The notes under the pieces: model-generated
Told to the model about the DNA's origin: nothing
The model's input: the letters and a program-made list of their open reading frames with translations, nothing else
Databases searched by the model: none
NCBI RefSeq assembly: GCF_035194505.1
Contig: NZ_CP136573.1
Location: forward strand, 2,715,001 to 2,779,000
Length of the DNA stretch: 64,000 nucleotides
Direction: 5' to 3'
Source of the DNA: Erythrobacter sp.
Lineage (GTDB): Bacteria; Pseudomonadota; Alphaproteobacteria; Sphingomonadales; Sphingomonadaceae
Part shown: piece by piece, positions 8,760 through 16,763 of the stretch
Layout: the number at the start of each line of letters is the position of its first letter
Numbering within the stretch: the stretch's first letter is position 1
Translations under genes and position numbers: made by a program

Positions 8760-9581
8760 ATGATCCGTTTTCCCGTCCTCGCCGCGGCTGTCGCGGCGCT
8801 CGCCGCCCCTGTGCCTGCCGCTGCCGAACTGCTGGTCGCCCCCACCCGCGTGGTGCTGACCCCGGACGCGCGCTCTTCCGAACTCGTGCTCGTCAACAAG
8901 GGCGCCGAGACCGCCGCCTTCCGCATCGCGATCGAAAACCGCCGGATGCGCGAGGATGGCAGCCTTGAAGAAGCCGCCACCCCGCAACCTGGCGAGGCCT
9001 TTGCCGATGACAAGCTGCGATACTCCCCGCGCCAGCTGGTGCTTGAACCCGGTGCGCGCCAGGTGGTGCGGATCATGGCCAGCGCGCCGGGCACGCTCGC
9101 GCCGGGCGAGTATCGCTCGCACCTGCGGCTGATGTCGGCCCCGGTCAGCGCCGGCACGACCCAGCTCGCCGGAGAGGCGGGTAGCGACAACAGCCTTTCG
9201 ATCGAACTGGTCGCGGTCCGCTCGATCACCATCCCGGTGATCCTGCGCGTCGGCAGCCTTGATGCCAGCGTGACGATGGACACCGCCGCGATGGCCGAAG
9301 ACGCGCCCGAGCAGCTCGTGGTCCACCTCACCCGTTCCGGCACCCGCTCGACCTATGGCGATGTCAGCCTGACGGTCGAAGGCGAGAAGGAGCCCGCCTG
9401 GCTGGTGCGCGGGGTTGCGATCTATACCCCCAACACGGCGCGCGACGTGATCCTGCCGCTGCCGCCCGAAGTGCGCGCCCGGCTCAAGGGCCAGCGGGTG
9501 CGGATCGACTATGTCTCGACTGACGCTGCCGCTCCCGCCGATGCGGGCAAGCGCCTCGCCAGCCTCACCGCGGCGCTCTGA
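8760..9581 (+). CDS. PapD-like periplasmic fimbrial chaperone
   Basis: This 273-residue protein begins with a signal peptide ending near V-P-A-A-A-E. Two immunoglobulin-like domains follow. The N-terminal one has the chaperone pattern L-x-V-x-P-T-R-V-V-L and a later L-x-Y-S-P-R-Q-L-V-L-E-P-G-x-R-Q-V-V-R-I segment corresponding to the subunit-binding G1 strand. The ATG at 8760 with AAGG upstream gives the signal peptide directly; the open frame reaches further upstream but only through the DUF4402 gene. It should cap and stabilise the DUF4402 subunit by donor-strand complementation before delivery to the usher. Confidence 0.88.
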   Translation: MIRFPVLAAAVAALAAPVPAAAELLVAPTRVVLTPDARSSELVLVNKGAETAAFRIAIENRRMREDGSLEEAATPQPGEAFADDKLRYSPRQLVLEPGARQVVRIMASAPGTLAPGEYRSHLRLMSAPVSAGTTQLAGEAGSDNSLSIELVAVRSITIPVILRVGSLDASVTMDTAAMAEDAPEQLVVHLTRSGTRSTYGDVSLTVEGEKEPAWLVRGVAIYTPNTARDVILPLPPEVRARLKGQRVRIDYVSTDAAAPADAGKRLASLTAAL

Positions 9582-9608
9582 GCCCATGGCCTGCCGCGGT
9601 CCCTACCC

Positions 9609-12227
9609 ATGTCCCGCCGTCCTTTCCGGCCGCAGCGCCTGCTGTCCCTTGTGCTGTGGTGCTGCGCCGCCGGACTGCTGGCGGCCGTCCCTGCCCCGCT
9701 TCGGGCGCAGGGTGCTGCCGAGGATGGGGGCCTGTTCGACCGGTTGTTCGGCACCGATCCCGCCGCCGAGCGCGCCGGTCAGGCCGCTGACGGGCTCGCC
9801 CTTCCGGCCCTTTTCGCCGATGGCAAGCTGATTGCTGACACGATCCCCTTGCAGGATCTGGGCGCCGGTGGCGGGCAATGCGTGGCGATCGCACCGCTGC
9901 TCGATGCGCTGGAACTGGCTTGGGAGCAGCCACAGGCGGGCGCGGATATCGCGATAACGCTGCCCGATCCGCGTCGCACCGTCATCCTGCCCGCCGCCAT
10001 GCTGCTGCCCAGCCCCAGCGGGGACTGTCTGCCGCTCGCTGACCTGCCCGATGTCCTGCCGCTCTCGCTGTCGCATGATAAGGTGAGCCAGCGCCTTGTG
10101 CTCGAGGCGCGGGCGAGCCTGCCGGTGCTGATGCGCCTTGCCCGGGCAGAGCGTCAGTCGCGGCTGCGGCCCGAGACCCTGCGGCCCGATTTCCCTTTGC
10201 TTGCCCGTCCTGAGGCTGCCGTGCGGTTGTGGAGCGCGGATGTGGCCGCCGCAATGGCGCTGGGCGCACAAGGCCGGCAGATATCCGGCTCGGTGCTGGC
10301 GAGTGGTGAGGTTTTCGGGCTTGCCGGACGGCTCAGCCTTGCCGCCACCAGCGACGGGCGCCTGACCCCCGGCTTTGCTCTCACGCAGGCGCGTGACACC
10401 CCCGATCTGCTGGGGCCATTGGGCGCGCGCAGCCTGGCGCTTGGCGATATTGCCGCGCCGGCCCAGCCGCTGATCGCCGACAGTCTTTCGGGACGCGGGC
10501 TGGTGATCTCCTCGCGCGCGCCGTGGAAGGCTGACTTGCTCGACACGATCACGCTTTCCGGCCCGCTGCCGCAGGGATGGGAGGCCGAGCTGTGGCACGA
10601 AGAACGGCTGGTCGCGGTGACGCGCGATCCCGATGCCGCGGGCAACTGGGTGTTCGGCGAAATCCCCTTGCGGATCGGCGCAAACCGCTGGGAGGTGCGG
10701 CTCTACGGCCCCAATGGCGAGAGCGAGAGCCAGGTCTTCACGCGGATGGTGGGCACCGAGATGAATGCCGAGAACGAGATCGGCTACAGTTTCGGCGTGG
10801 TCGATGGCGGACGGCCGCTGCTGGGTGCGGTGCTGGCGGGAGAGCCTGCCGGGCCGACCGCCTTTGCCAGCCTCGACTGGGGGATGAGCCCTGCGGTGAC
10901 CGCGCGGCTCGATCTGCGCGCCGGGCTCGCGGGCGCGCCCGCGCTGGCGCTCGGGTTCAATGGCGCGCTGGGCGGCGGATTGTGGGCGGTCACGGCTGCG
11001 CGGGATCGGCTGGGCGGCATCGGCGGGGCGATCAGGCTCGCCCGGCGCATCGGCGCGCAGGACATCACCTTCGATCTTGCCCGTCACGGCCGCGATGACG
11101 GGCCGGGCCTGCCGCAACCGGTTCGGGAATTTGCGCAGGTCGTCTCGCTTGGTGGGCAGGGGCGCATCGGGCTCGGATGCCTGAGCCTGCCGTGGCAGGC
11201 GCGGATGCTGAGCGGCGATCTGCGCCGCGGGGGCAAGCGGCAGGCGCTGGCGGCGCGGATGGTGCTGCCGATGGCCGACTGGCAGGCGAACCTTGCGCTG
11301 GGTGCGGTGCGCGAAGGCAGCGCGCCATGGCAGGGCACGGCCGCACTCGGCCTTACCGCAAGGCGCGGAAGCTGGCGGCTGCGCAGCGGGTTGACCGCCG
11401 CCGATCGCGGGGGCTGGTCACTGGAAGGCGCAAGCCTCAGCGCCGCGCGCAATTTCGGCGAGGGCGCGCTGGCGCTCGATCTCGACTGGCAGGCGCAAAG
11501 CGGACGGCTGGGCGGCGGCGTGACGTTCAGCCAGCAGCTCGGCCCCTTCGGTCTCAGCGCCAGCGCCGGGCGGCAGGGTGATGGCTGGCGCTTCGGGATC
11601 GGGCTGACGATGGGCCTATGGCGCGGGCCGGAGCGCTGGGCGAGCGCGCCCGCGGGGATCGCCCGCAGCGGCGCGATCATGGCCGAGATGTTCGTTGACG
11701 ATGATGGTGATGGCGCGCGCGATTCAGGTGAAAACGGCGTTGCGGGCGGGCGCTTCGTGGTCGATGCGGCGCTGCGGCGCGAGACGACCGACGGTGCCGG
11801 GCGTGTGCTGATCCGCGGAGTTCCGGCAGGGCCGGATGTCGATATCGAGACGCAGATGTCCTCGCTCGAGGATTTCACTCTGCGCCCCGCGCGCGCTGGA
11901 GACCGGCTGGCGCTGCGCCCGGGCGAGGTGCGCCATGTGCTGGTGCCGCTGCGTCCCACCGGCAGCATCGAGGTGCAGGTGCTGCTGGCAGCCGGTGACC
12001 GGCAGACGCCGCGTTCGGGCGTGCCGGTGGTCTTGCGCGATGAAGCAGGGCGCGAGGTGGCGCGCGCGATGACCGATTTCGACGGCTTTGTGCTGTTCGA
12101 CGCGCTGCCTTTAAGCGCCAGCTTCCAGGCCGAGGCGCAGGGGCAGGTCTCGGCCCCGCTCGCCCTGTCGCGCGAGGCACCCGACGGGGCCACGCGCCTG
12201 CTTCTGCCCCCGGCAAATGGGGCGTGA
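9609..12227 (+). CDS. Outer-membrane fimbrial usher-like protein
   Basis: This 872-residue protein has a signal peptide ending at L-R-A-Q, an N-terminal periplasmic region and a long beta-barrel-like middle. That middle contains the usher signatures G-N-W-V-F-G-E-I-P and W-E-V-R-L-Y-G-P-N-G-E. Towards the C-terminus there is an acidic D-D-D-G-D-G-A-R-D-S-G-E-N-G-V loop typical of the carboxypeptidase-regulatory/SdrD-like plug of alpha-type (CS1/TcfC-like) ushers. Two small beta domains follow. It is the last gene of the DUF4402-chaperone-usher set and should form the secretion and assembly pore. No dedicated adhesin gene is visible in the cluster. Confidence 0.8.
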   Translation: MSRRPFRPQRLLSLVLWCCAAGLLAAVPAPLRAQGAAEDGGLFDRLFGTDPAAERAGQAADGLALPALFADGKLIADTIPLQDLGAGGGQCVAIAPLLDALELAWEQPQAGADIAITLPDPRRTVILPAAMLLPSPSGDCLPLADLPDVLPLSLSHDKVSQRLVLEARASLPVLMRLARAERQSRLRPETLRPDFPLLARPEAAVRLWSADVAAAMALGAQGRQISGSVLASGEVFGLAGRLSLAATSDGRLTPGFALTQARDTPDLLGPLGARSLALGDIAAPAQPLIADSLSGRGLVISSRAPWKADLLDTITLSGPLPQGWEAELWHEERLVAVTRDPDAAGNWVFGEIPLRIGANRWEVRLYGPNGESESQVFTRMVGTEMNAENEIGYSFGVVDGGRPLLGAVLAGEPAGPTAFASLDWGMSPAVTARLDLRAGLAGAPALALGFNGALGGGLWAVTAARDRLGGIGGAIRLARRIGAQDITFDLARHGRDDGPGLPQPVREFAQVVSLGGQGRIGLGCLSLPWQARMLSGDLRRGGKRQALAARMVLPMADWQANLALGAVREGSAPWQGTAALGLTARRGSWRLRSGLTAADRGGWSLEGASLSAARNFGEGALALDLDWQAQSGRLGGGVTFSQQLGPFGLSASAGRQGDGWRFGIGLTMGLWRGPERWASAPAGIARSGAIMAEMFVDDDGDGARDSGENGVAGGRFVVDAALRRETTDGAGRVLIRGVPAGPDVDIETQMSSLEDFTLRPARAGDRLALRPGEVRHVLVPLRPTGSIEVQVLLAAGDRQTPRSGVPVVLRDEAGREVARAMTDFDGFVLFDALPLSASFQAEAQGQVSAPLALSREAPDGATRLLLPPANGA

Positions 12228-12235
12228 CAGGCGAC

Positions 12236-12282
12236 AATTCATATATCTACAAAAGAGAATGGTTTTGAAGATATATTGAATT
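12236..12282. promoter_or_regulatory. Large AT-rich inverted repeat, probable ArsR-type operator
   Basis: Two arms, AATTCATATATCTACAAAA at 12236-12254 and its near-complement at 12263-12282, are separated by 8 nt. The inner 14 bp of each arm pair at 13 positions. The element stands out as AT-rich in a GC-rich region and lies between the usher stop and the dehydrogenase-like/ArsR unit. The half-site ATTCATAT(AT)CT recurs at 16618-16643 in front of the second ArsR gene, so it is probably the operator of the 12322-13900 operon. A terminator role for the usher operon is less likely because the stem is AT-rich. Confidence 0.6.
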
Positions 12283-12321
12283 TTTCAGACAGGAACGGCT
12301 CGTCTAGACCGCGCTCCGCAA

Positions 12322-13521
12322 GTGCCAAGGCGAAAGGTCCTGATCGTGGATAGAGCCAGTTTCCAACCCCAAGCCGTCTCCGACACATCCGGGAGCGAGG
12401 CGCTGCGCGCTGTGCCCAAGGCGCCTTCGCCGCTGCGGGTGGTGGGCGGCGGGTTGCGTCTGGCCGAGCCTGTTGCCGCGCCCGATCCGCAGTGGGACGC
12501 AGGCTTTGCGGCCTTGCGCGATTGGCTCGGCATTGCGCTTGATCCGGTTGCCGCACCGCGCGCTTCGGGACTGCGCAAGATGGCCGACTGGGCGCGCAGC
12601 CCCGCTTCCGCGATCATCCCGCAATTCGCCCCGTGGGAGGTGTTCTCACCAGTCACCCTGCAGCCTGGTGCATCCGCCGATGGCCCCCGTGCCGATTGGA
12701 TGGTGAGCTATATGTTCGAGCATGGTCCGGGCAGCGCGGTGCGCGCCGGGACGCTCGATTTCGCCCTGTTCTCGCCCCATCCTTCCGCCTGCACGCGGGA
12801 CGAGGAAGGCGCCCTGCCATTGCCTCGCCTCGCGGTGATCGAGGCGATGCTGCACGCCGCCCGCGCCGAGGGTCGCACGCGGATCGCGATCCTGGTGTCG
12901 GCCTCGCAGCGCAATGCCTTCGCCAGCCGGTTGCTAAGGGCCGACCGCAATCTCACCCGCGAGGGGATGACGCTTGAAGTGCTGGCGATCGAGGCGGCCC
13001 TTCCGGGCCTCGCCGATTCCAGCCCGCGCTGGGACGCGGTGATCGTCATGCCCGAATGGCGCAGCATCGTCTTCACGCTGGTTGCGACCGCCACGGGGCG
13101 CAAGGGCCCCTGGCCGCTGCTGTGGTTCGCCAATGGACAGGCGCTGGTCCGGGCTTCGAGCGAGGGTCTGGTCGAGGCGGGTGGGCGGCTTGCGCTCGAT
13201 GCCCCGGTGCTGATCCAGACGCTCGCGCTGACCCTGCATCATTGCGGCATGGCGGCGGCTGCGCGCCGACTGCACGAGGCGGCCACCCGGCTGCGCGACA
13301 GCGGCATCGTGACAGTCTCGCGCGGATCCTCGGTGCCCTATGCCCGCACGCTCGAGGATGCTGATTTCCTTGAGCTAGTCTGCGCCGGCATGGGCGAAGG
13401 CCACCGCGCCGCGCCGCATTGGCAGGCCCTTGCGGCGAGCCTTTCCTGCGGAACAATCGCGGCCCCGGCGCGTCTTAGTCTTATTGCGTCCAATGCCTCC
13501 CCCCTGACCGCTCATTCCTGA
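12322..13521 (+). CDS. Divergent isocitrate/isopropylmalate dehydrogenase-like protein
   Basis: This 399-residue protein has a GTG start; the ribosome site is poor. I do not recognise a close family. The C-terminal half aligns by eye with the decarboxylating dehydrogenase fold. Helix R-L-A-V-I-E-A-M-L-H-A-A-R matches the R-I-A-R-x-A-F segment, and W-D-A-V-I-V-M-P-E-W-R-S-I-V matches the D-V-I-V-T-x-N-L-x-G-D-I-x-S-D active-site strand. T-L-A-L-T-L-H-H-C-G-M-A-A-A-A-R-R-L matches the late A-L-x-M-x-L-x-H-L-G-x-x-x-A-A-x-R-I helix. The Asp pair of the metal site (G-D-I-x-S-D) is not conserved, so it is probably catalytically dead or altered. It is likely cotranscribed with the ArsR gene 13 nt downstream and might act as a sensor or partner. 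Confidence 0.5.
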   Translation: MPRRKVLIVDRASFQPQAVSDTSGSEALRAVPKAPSPLRVVGGGLRLAEPVAAPDPQWDAGFAALRDWLGIALDPVAAPRASGLRKMADWARSPASAIIPQFAPWEVFSPVTLQPGASADGPRADWMVSYMFEHGPGSAVRAGTLDFALFSPHPSACTRDEEGALPLPRLAVIEAMLHAARAEGRTRIAILVSASQRNAFASRLLRADRNLTREGMTLEVLAIEAALPGLADSSPRWDAVIVMPEWRSIVFTLVATATGRKGPWPLLWFANGQALVRASSEGLVEAGGRLALDAPVLIQTLALTLHHCGMAAAARRLHEAATRLRDSGIVTVSRGSSVPYARTLEDADFLELVCAGMGEGHRAAPHWQALAASLSCGTIAAPARLSLIASNASPLTAHS

Positions 13522-13534
13522 AAGGTTCACCCCG

Positions 13535-13900
13535 ATGCCAAGCCGCAAGATCGTTGCCAACGAATTGGCCAATGTGCTCCGCCAGATCTCGCATCCGGAC
13601 CGGATCCGTCTGCTGCTCAAGCTTCAGGCGGGGGATCTGACGGTCAACGAACTGGCCGACGCGCTGGAGATTCCCGCCACCCGCGTCTCGCAGCATCTGG
13701 GGGTGCTGCGCGCCATCGCGCTGGTGGAGACCGAGGCTCAGGCCCAGAAGCGGGTCTACCGTCTCAACCAGCCCGAACTGGCCGACTGGCTGATCGACGG
13801 TATCGATTTCATCGCGCACCGGCTTGGCCGTGCCAGCGAAGCGGATATCGCCACAGCCAAGGAGCTGTGGCACCGCGAGGCACTCGAACCGGTTCACTGA
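13535..13900 (+). CDS. ArsR-family winged-helix regulator (paralogue 1)
   Basis: This 121-residue regulator has the ArsR winged helix: I-S-H-P-D-R-I-R-L-L near the N-terminus, then L-A-D-A-L-E-I-P-A-T-R-V-S-Q-H-L-G-V-L-R as the recognition helix, and a wing ending in K-R-V-Y-R-L. It has no cysteine and no obvious metal site, so it is not a classical arsenite or metal sensor. An AAAGG site lies upstream of the ATG. It follows the dehydrogenase-like gene in the same direction and is convergent with the SulP gene. It is clearly paralogous to the regulator at 16239-16604: same length, same MPSR start and the same P-A-T-R-[VI]-S-Q-H-L core. Confidence 0.9.
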   Translation: MPSRKIVANELANVLRQISHPDRIRLLLKLQAGDLTVNELADALEIPATRVSQHLGVLRAIALVETEAQAQKRVYRLNQPELADWLIDGIDFIAHRLGRASEADIATAKELWHREALEPVH

Positions 13901-13941
13901 ACCGGTCCGTGCAGCCCCCCCCTCGCTGCCTGTACGCCCGT

Positions 13942-15510
13942 TCAGGCTGCGGGGCGGCGCATCAGCGCGGGGATGTCGGTCTTGCTCGGATCCTGCGAGC
14001 GCCGTCCGTAACGCTGCACCAGCTCGTTCCATTCGACGATCAGGCTCCCGCCGGTGCTCTGGTGGAGCTTCTCCCACGAGGCCAGCATTTCGAGGCAGGC
14101 GTGGTCGATATAGTCGAGCTTCTCGACATGGATGTGCACCTCCGATCCGCGCGGCGCCTGTTCAAGCGCGCCCGATAGCTGCGGGATCGAGAAGAAGGTG
14201 GCCGAGCCCGTCATCAGCACATCGGTGCGATTGGTGTCCTGCTCGTGGGTCACTTCGATCGAGAGGTGCGAGAAGGTGTACACGAGCTTCAGGGTCGCCA
14301 GCACGAAGCCGAGGATCACGCCGGTCAGCAGATCGATCGCGACCACCCCGCCCAGCGTGACGAAGTAGATCGCCAGCTCCTGCTTGCCGAATTCGGCGAT
14401 CTTGCGGATCTGCGCGATGTTGACCAGCTTGTAGCCGGTGAACACCAGGATCGCGGCGAGCACCGCGGTCGGGATCTCGTTGAGCACGAAGGGGAAGGCG
14501 ACCACCGCCAGCAGCAGCCACACGCCGTGCATGATCGCCGAGATGCGGGTGGTTGCGCCTGCTTCGACATTGGCGGCCGAACGCACGATCACGCCGGTCA
14601 TCGGCAGCGCACCGAATGCGCCGCAGATCAGATTGCCGATGCCCTGCGCGCGCAGTTCCTTGTCGTACTGGGTGCGCACGCCGATGTGCATCTTGTCGAC
14701 GGCCGTGGCGCACAGCAGCGTTTCGGCGCTGGCGACGAAGGCGAACACGATGCCGAGCGTCAGGATGTCGGGATCCATCGCGCCCTTCAGCGCGTCCATG
14801 GTGGGGATGTTGAGCGCATCGGTGAGGTTGGCGGGCACGGCCACCAACGTGATCGGCAGCGCGAAGATGAAGGCGAAGATCGTGCCGACGATCACCCCCA
14901 GCAGCGGCCCGGGCAGCAGCGCGAGGCTCTTGGGCTTGAACTTGTTCCACAGGGTGATGGTGGCGATGGTGATGATCCCTGCCATCGCGGCAAGATGATG
15001 GACCGAGCCATCGGCCGGGAAGACCTTGATGATCGCCTCGGGAATTGCCGCGAGATTGGCAAGGCCGCCAGAGCGCGGCGCATCATCGAGCATCACGTGG
15101 AACTGCGAGGCGAAGATCAGCACCCCGATCCCCGCCAGCATCCCGTGGATCACCGAGGGCGAGATCGCGCGGAACCATTGCCCCAGCTTCAGCACCCCGG
15201 CGAGCAGCTGCAAGGCCCCTGCGATCAGCCCGATCACGCCGAGCATCATCAGCCCGTGTTCCTGCACCGCCTGGTAGACCAGCACCGCCATCCCTGCCGC
15301 CGGGCCGCTCACCTGCAAGGGCGAGCCGGCCAGGCTGCCGACCACGATCCCGCCGACGATCCCGGTGATCAGACCCAGCGCCGGCGGCGCGCCCGATGCG
15401 ATCGCAATCCCCATGCACAGCGGCAGGGCGACGAGGAACACCACGATCGAGGCGAGAAAGTCTCGTCCGACGATTGCGGATGACATGGTGGACGTGGCGG
15501 GCGAGGTCAT
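13942..15510 (-). CDS. SulP-family anion transporter with STAS domain (probable bicarbonate/sulfate)
   Basis: This 522-residue inner-membrane transporter was started at the ATG at 15510; the open frame continues upstream but would overlap the carbonic anhydrase gene. It has about 10-14 membrane segments, with the SulP signature region near G-P-A-A-G-M-A-V-L-V. The C-terminal cytoplasmic STAS domain contains V-H-I-H-V-E-K-L-D-Y-I-D-H-A-C. It is preceded by a beta-carbonic anhydrase in the same operon with a 49-nt gap, which favours bicarbonate as substrate, as in BicA-like members. Sulfate or another anion cannot be excluded from sequence. Confidence 0.88.
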   Translation of the reverse strand: MTSPATSTMSSAIVGRDFLASIVVFLVALPLCMGIAIASGAPPALGLITGIVGGIVVGSLAGSPLQVSGPAAGMAVLVYQAVQEHGLMMLGVIGLIAGALQLLAGVLKLGQWFRAISPSVIHGMLAGIGVLIFASQFHVMLDDAPRSGGLANLAAIPEAIIKVFPADGSVHHLAAMAGIITIATITLWNKFKPKSLALLPGPLLGVIVGTIFAFIFALPITLVAVPANLTDALNIPTMDALKGAMDPDILTLGIVFAFVASAETLLCATAVDKMHIGVRTQYDKELRAQGIGNLICGAFGALPMTGVIVRSAANVEAGATTRISAIMHGVWLLLAVVAFPFVLNEIPTAVLAAILVFTGYKLVNIAQIRKIAEFGKQELAIYFVTLGGVVAIDLLTGVILGFVLATLKLVYTFSHLSIEVTHEQDTNRTDVLMTGSATFFSIPQLSGALEQAPRGSEVHIHVEKLDYIDHACLEMLASWEKLHQSTGGSLIVEWNELVQRYGRRSQDPSKTDIPALMRRPAA

Positions 15511-15559
15511 GGGCAGGGGTGCTCCGGGGAAGGGGGCGGAAGAACGGGGCGCTGGCGCC

Positions 15560-16225
15560 TCAATGCGCGTGATGGGCCACCGCAGCTTCCGCGAGGTCGG
15601 CGGCATAGCGCTCCTCGACGGTGATCCACGTGCCGGTCACCTCGTCATAGGCCGAGACCTCGCCGGTCTTGATGTCATAGACCCAGCCATGCAGCTGGAC
15701 TGCCTTCTGGGCGAGCGCGACGGCCACAGTCGGGTGGGTCTTGAGATGCTGCAACTGCAGGATGACGTTCTGTTCGAGCAGCATGCGCATCTTGGCATCG
15801 GGATCGAGCCCGGCGCCAAGCGCCTCGGTGATATCGACTGCACCCTGCGAATAGCCCAGCCATTCGCGCACGTGCGGCAGGCTTGTCAGCCCGTCGCGGT
15901 TCATCGCGCCCTTCATTGCGCCGCATTCGGTGTGACCGCAGATCACGATGTGCGGGATGTGCAGCGCGCCGATGGCGAATTCGATCGAGGCGGTCATGCC
16001 GCCGGTCTGGTTGGTGTGCGGGGGCACGATATTGCCCGCGTTGCGGCAGATGAACAGCTCACCCGGATCGGTCTGGGTCAGCATGGCGGTCTCGATCCGG
16101 CTGTCCGAGCAGGTGATGAACAGCGCCTCGGGGCTCTGGCCGGTGCTCAGACGCTCGAACAGCGCCTGCTTTTCGGGGTAAACCTCGCGCTGGAACTTGA
16201 TGACGCCGCGGGCAAAGTTCGACAT
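15560..16225 (-). CDS. Beta-class carbonic anhydrase
   Basis: This 221-residue beta-carbonic anhydrase interconverts CO2 and bicarbonate. Zinc ligands and the catalytic dyad are all visible: Cys39-x-Asp41-x-Arg43 in I-T-C-S-D-S-R, then His98 and Cys101 in G-H-T-E-C-G-A-M. The ATG at 16225 has an AGAAGGAA ribosome site 8 nt upstream. The longer open frame to 16498 only overlaps the ArsR gene. It lies 13 nt downstream of the ArsR-type regulator and 49 nt upstream of the SulP transporter, giving a three-gene operon for dissolved inorganic carbon handling. Confidence 0.93.
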   Translation of the reverse strand: MSNFARGVIKFQREVYPEKQALFERLSTGQSPEALFITCSDSRIETAMLTQTDPGELFICRNAGNIVPPHTNQTGGMTASIEFAIGALHIPHIVICGHTECGAMKGAMNRDGLTSLPHVREWLGYSQGAVDITEALGAGLDPDAKMRMLLEQNVILQLQHLKTHPTVAVALAQKAVQLHGWVYDIKTGEVSAYDEVTGTWITVEERYAADLAEAAVAHHAH

Positions 16226-16238
16226 TGGGATATTCCTT

Positions 16239-16604
16239 CTAGCTGGAAGTCGCAGGGGTGCCGGTGGTCCACAGCTCGCGCACTTCGTTGATTTGCAAGC
16301 TTTCACCCATGCGGTGACGGACCTCGACGAATTCGAGTGCCTCGACGATCCATGCGGCGATGCCGGGATGGGTGAGGCGGTAGAAATGGTTGCGGCCCTC
16401 GCGCCGGTCTTCGACGATGCGGTGACTGCGCAGCAGGGAGAGGTGCTGGGAAATGCGGGTCGCGGGCAGATCGAGCGCGAGGGCGATGCCGCCGACATCC
16501 TGTTCGCCGAGCCGCAGCTCCTCGATCAGCCGCAGCCGATCGGGATGGGCGAGCAGCTTGAGCAGCTCGGCCAGCTCGCGCGATACCATGATCCGGCTCG
16601 GCAA
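16239..16604 (-). CDS. ArsR-family winged-helix regulator (paralogue 2), TTG start
   Basis: I place the start at a TTG at 16604 instead of the ATG at 16625. The TTG has a GGGAGG site 5-6 nt upstream and gives M-P-S-R at the N-terminus and 121 residues, both identical to the paralogue at 13535-13900. The ATG would place the operator inside the coding sequence. The protein has L-A-H-P-D-R-L-R-L-I-E, recognition helix L-A-L-D-L-P-A-T-R-I-S-Q-H-L-S-L-L-R and a wing ending N-H-F-Y-R-L. There is no cysteine. It heads the carbonic anhydrase-SulP operon and probably autoregulates it through the dyad at 16618-16643. Confidence 0.88.
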   Translation of the reverse strand: MPSRIMVSRELAELLKLLAHPDRLRLIEELRLGEQDVGGIALALDLPATRISQHLSLLRSHRIVEDRREGRNHFYRLTHPGIAAWIVEALEFVEVRHRMGESLQINEVRELWTTGTPATSS

Positions 16605-16617
16605 TATGTCCTCCCAC

Positions 16618-16643
16618 ATATTCATATCTTTGCAGATATTCAG
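16618..16643. promoter_or_regulatory. Probable ArsR operator (ATATCT-TTGC-AGATAT)
   Basis: A perfect 6-bp inverted repeat with a 4-nt centre lies at 16624-16639, flanked by a repeated ATTCA. It ends 14 nt upstream of the TTG start of the ArsR gene and about 120 nt upstream of the divergent VIT gene. The half-site matches the arms of the dyad at 12236-12282. This is a typical position for autoregulation by an ArsR-family repressor. Confidence 0.6.
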
Positions 16644-16763
16644 ATGACAACCTATGTAGGAAACCTGAGTCGGTCAAGACCCGAGCCTTGCAATCTCCGC
16701 CTCAGGGGAGGAGATTGGCTCGGGCGCAGCCGGAGTCTTGTCCGGTTACTGGAGACATGAGCC

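Noticed and set aside
12239..12556. Minus-strand open frame covering the AT-rich dyad
   Set aside because: No ribosome site or recognisable domain; it overlaps the dehydrogenase-like gene and the operator-like repeat.
15082..15100. Possible second parS (TCACGTGGAAC inside the SulP gene)
   Set aside because: Only one half-site matches the 16-bp consensus, and it lies within conserved coding sequence.
15511..15606. Longer N-terminus of the SulP protein
   Set aside because: The extension overlaps the end of the carbonic anhydrase gene, is Pro/Arg-rich and lacks a ribosome site.
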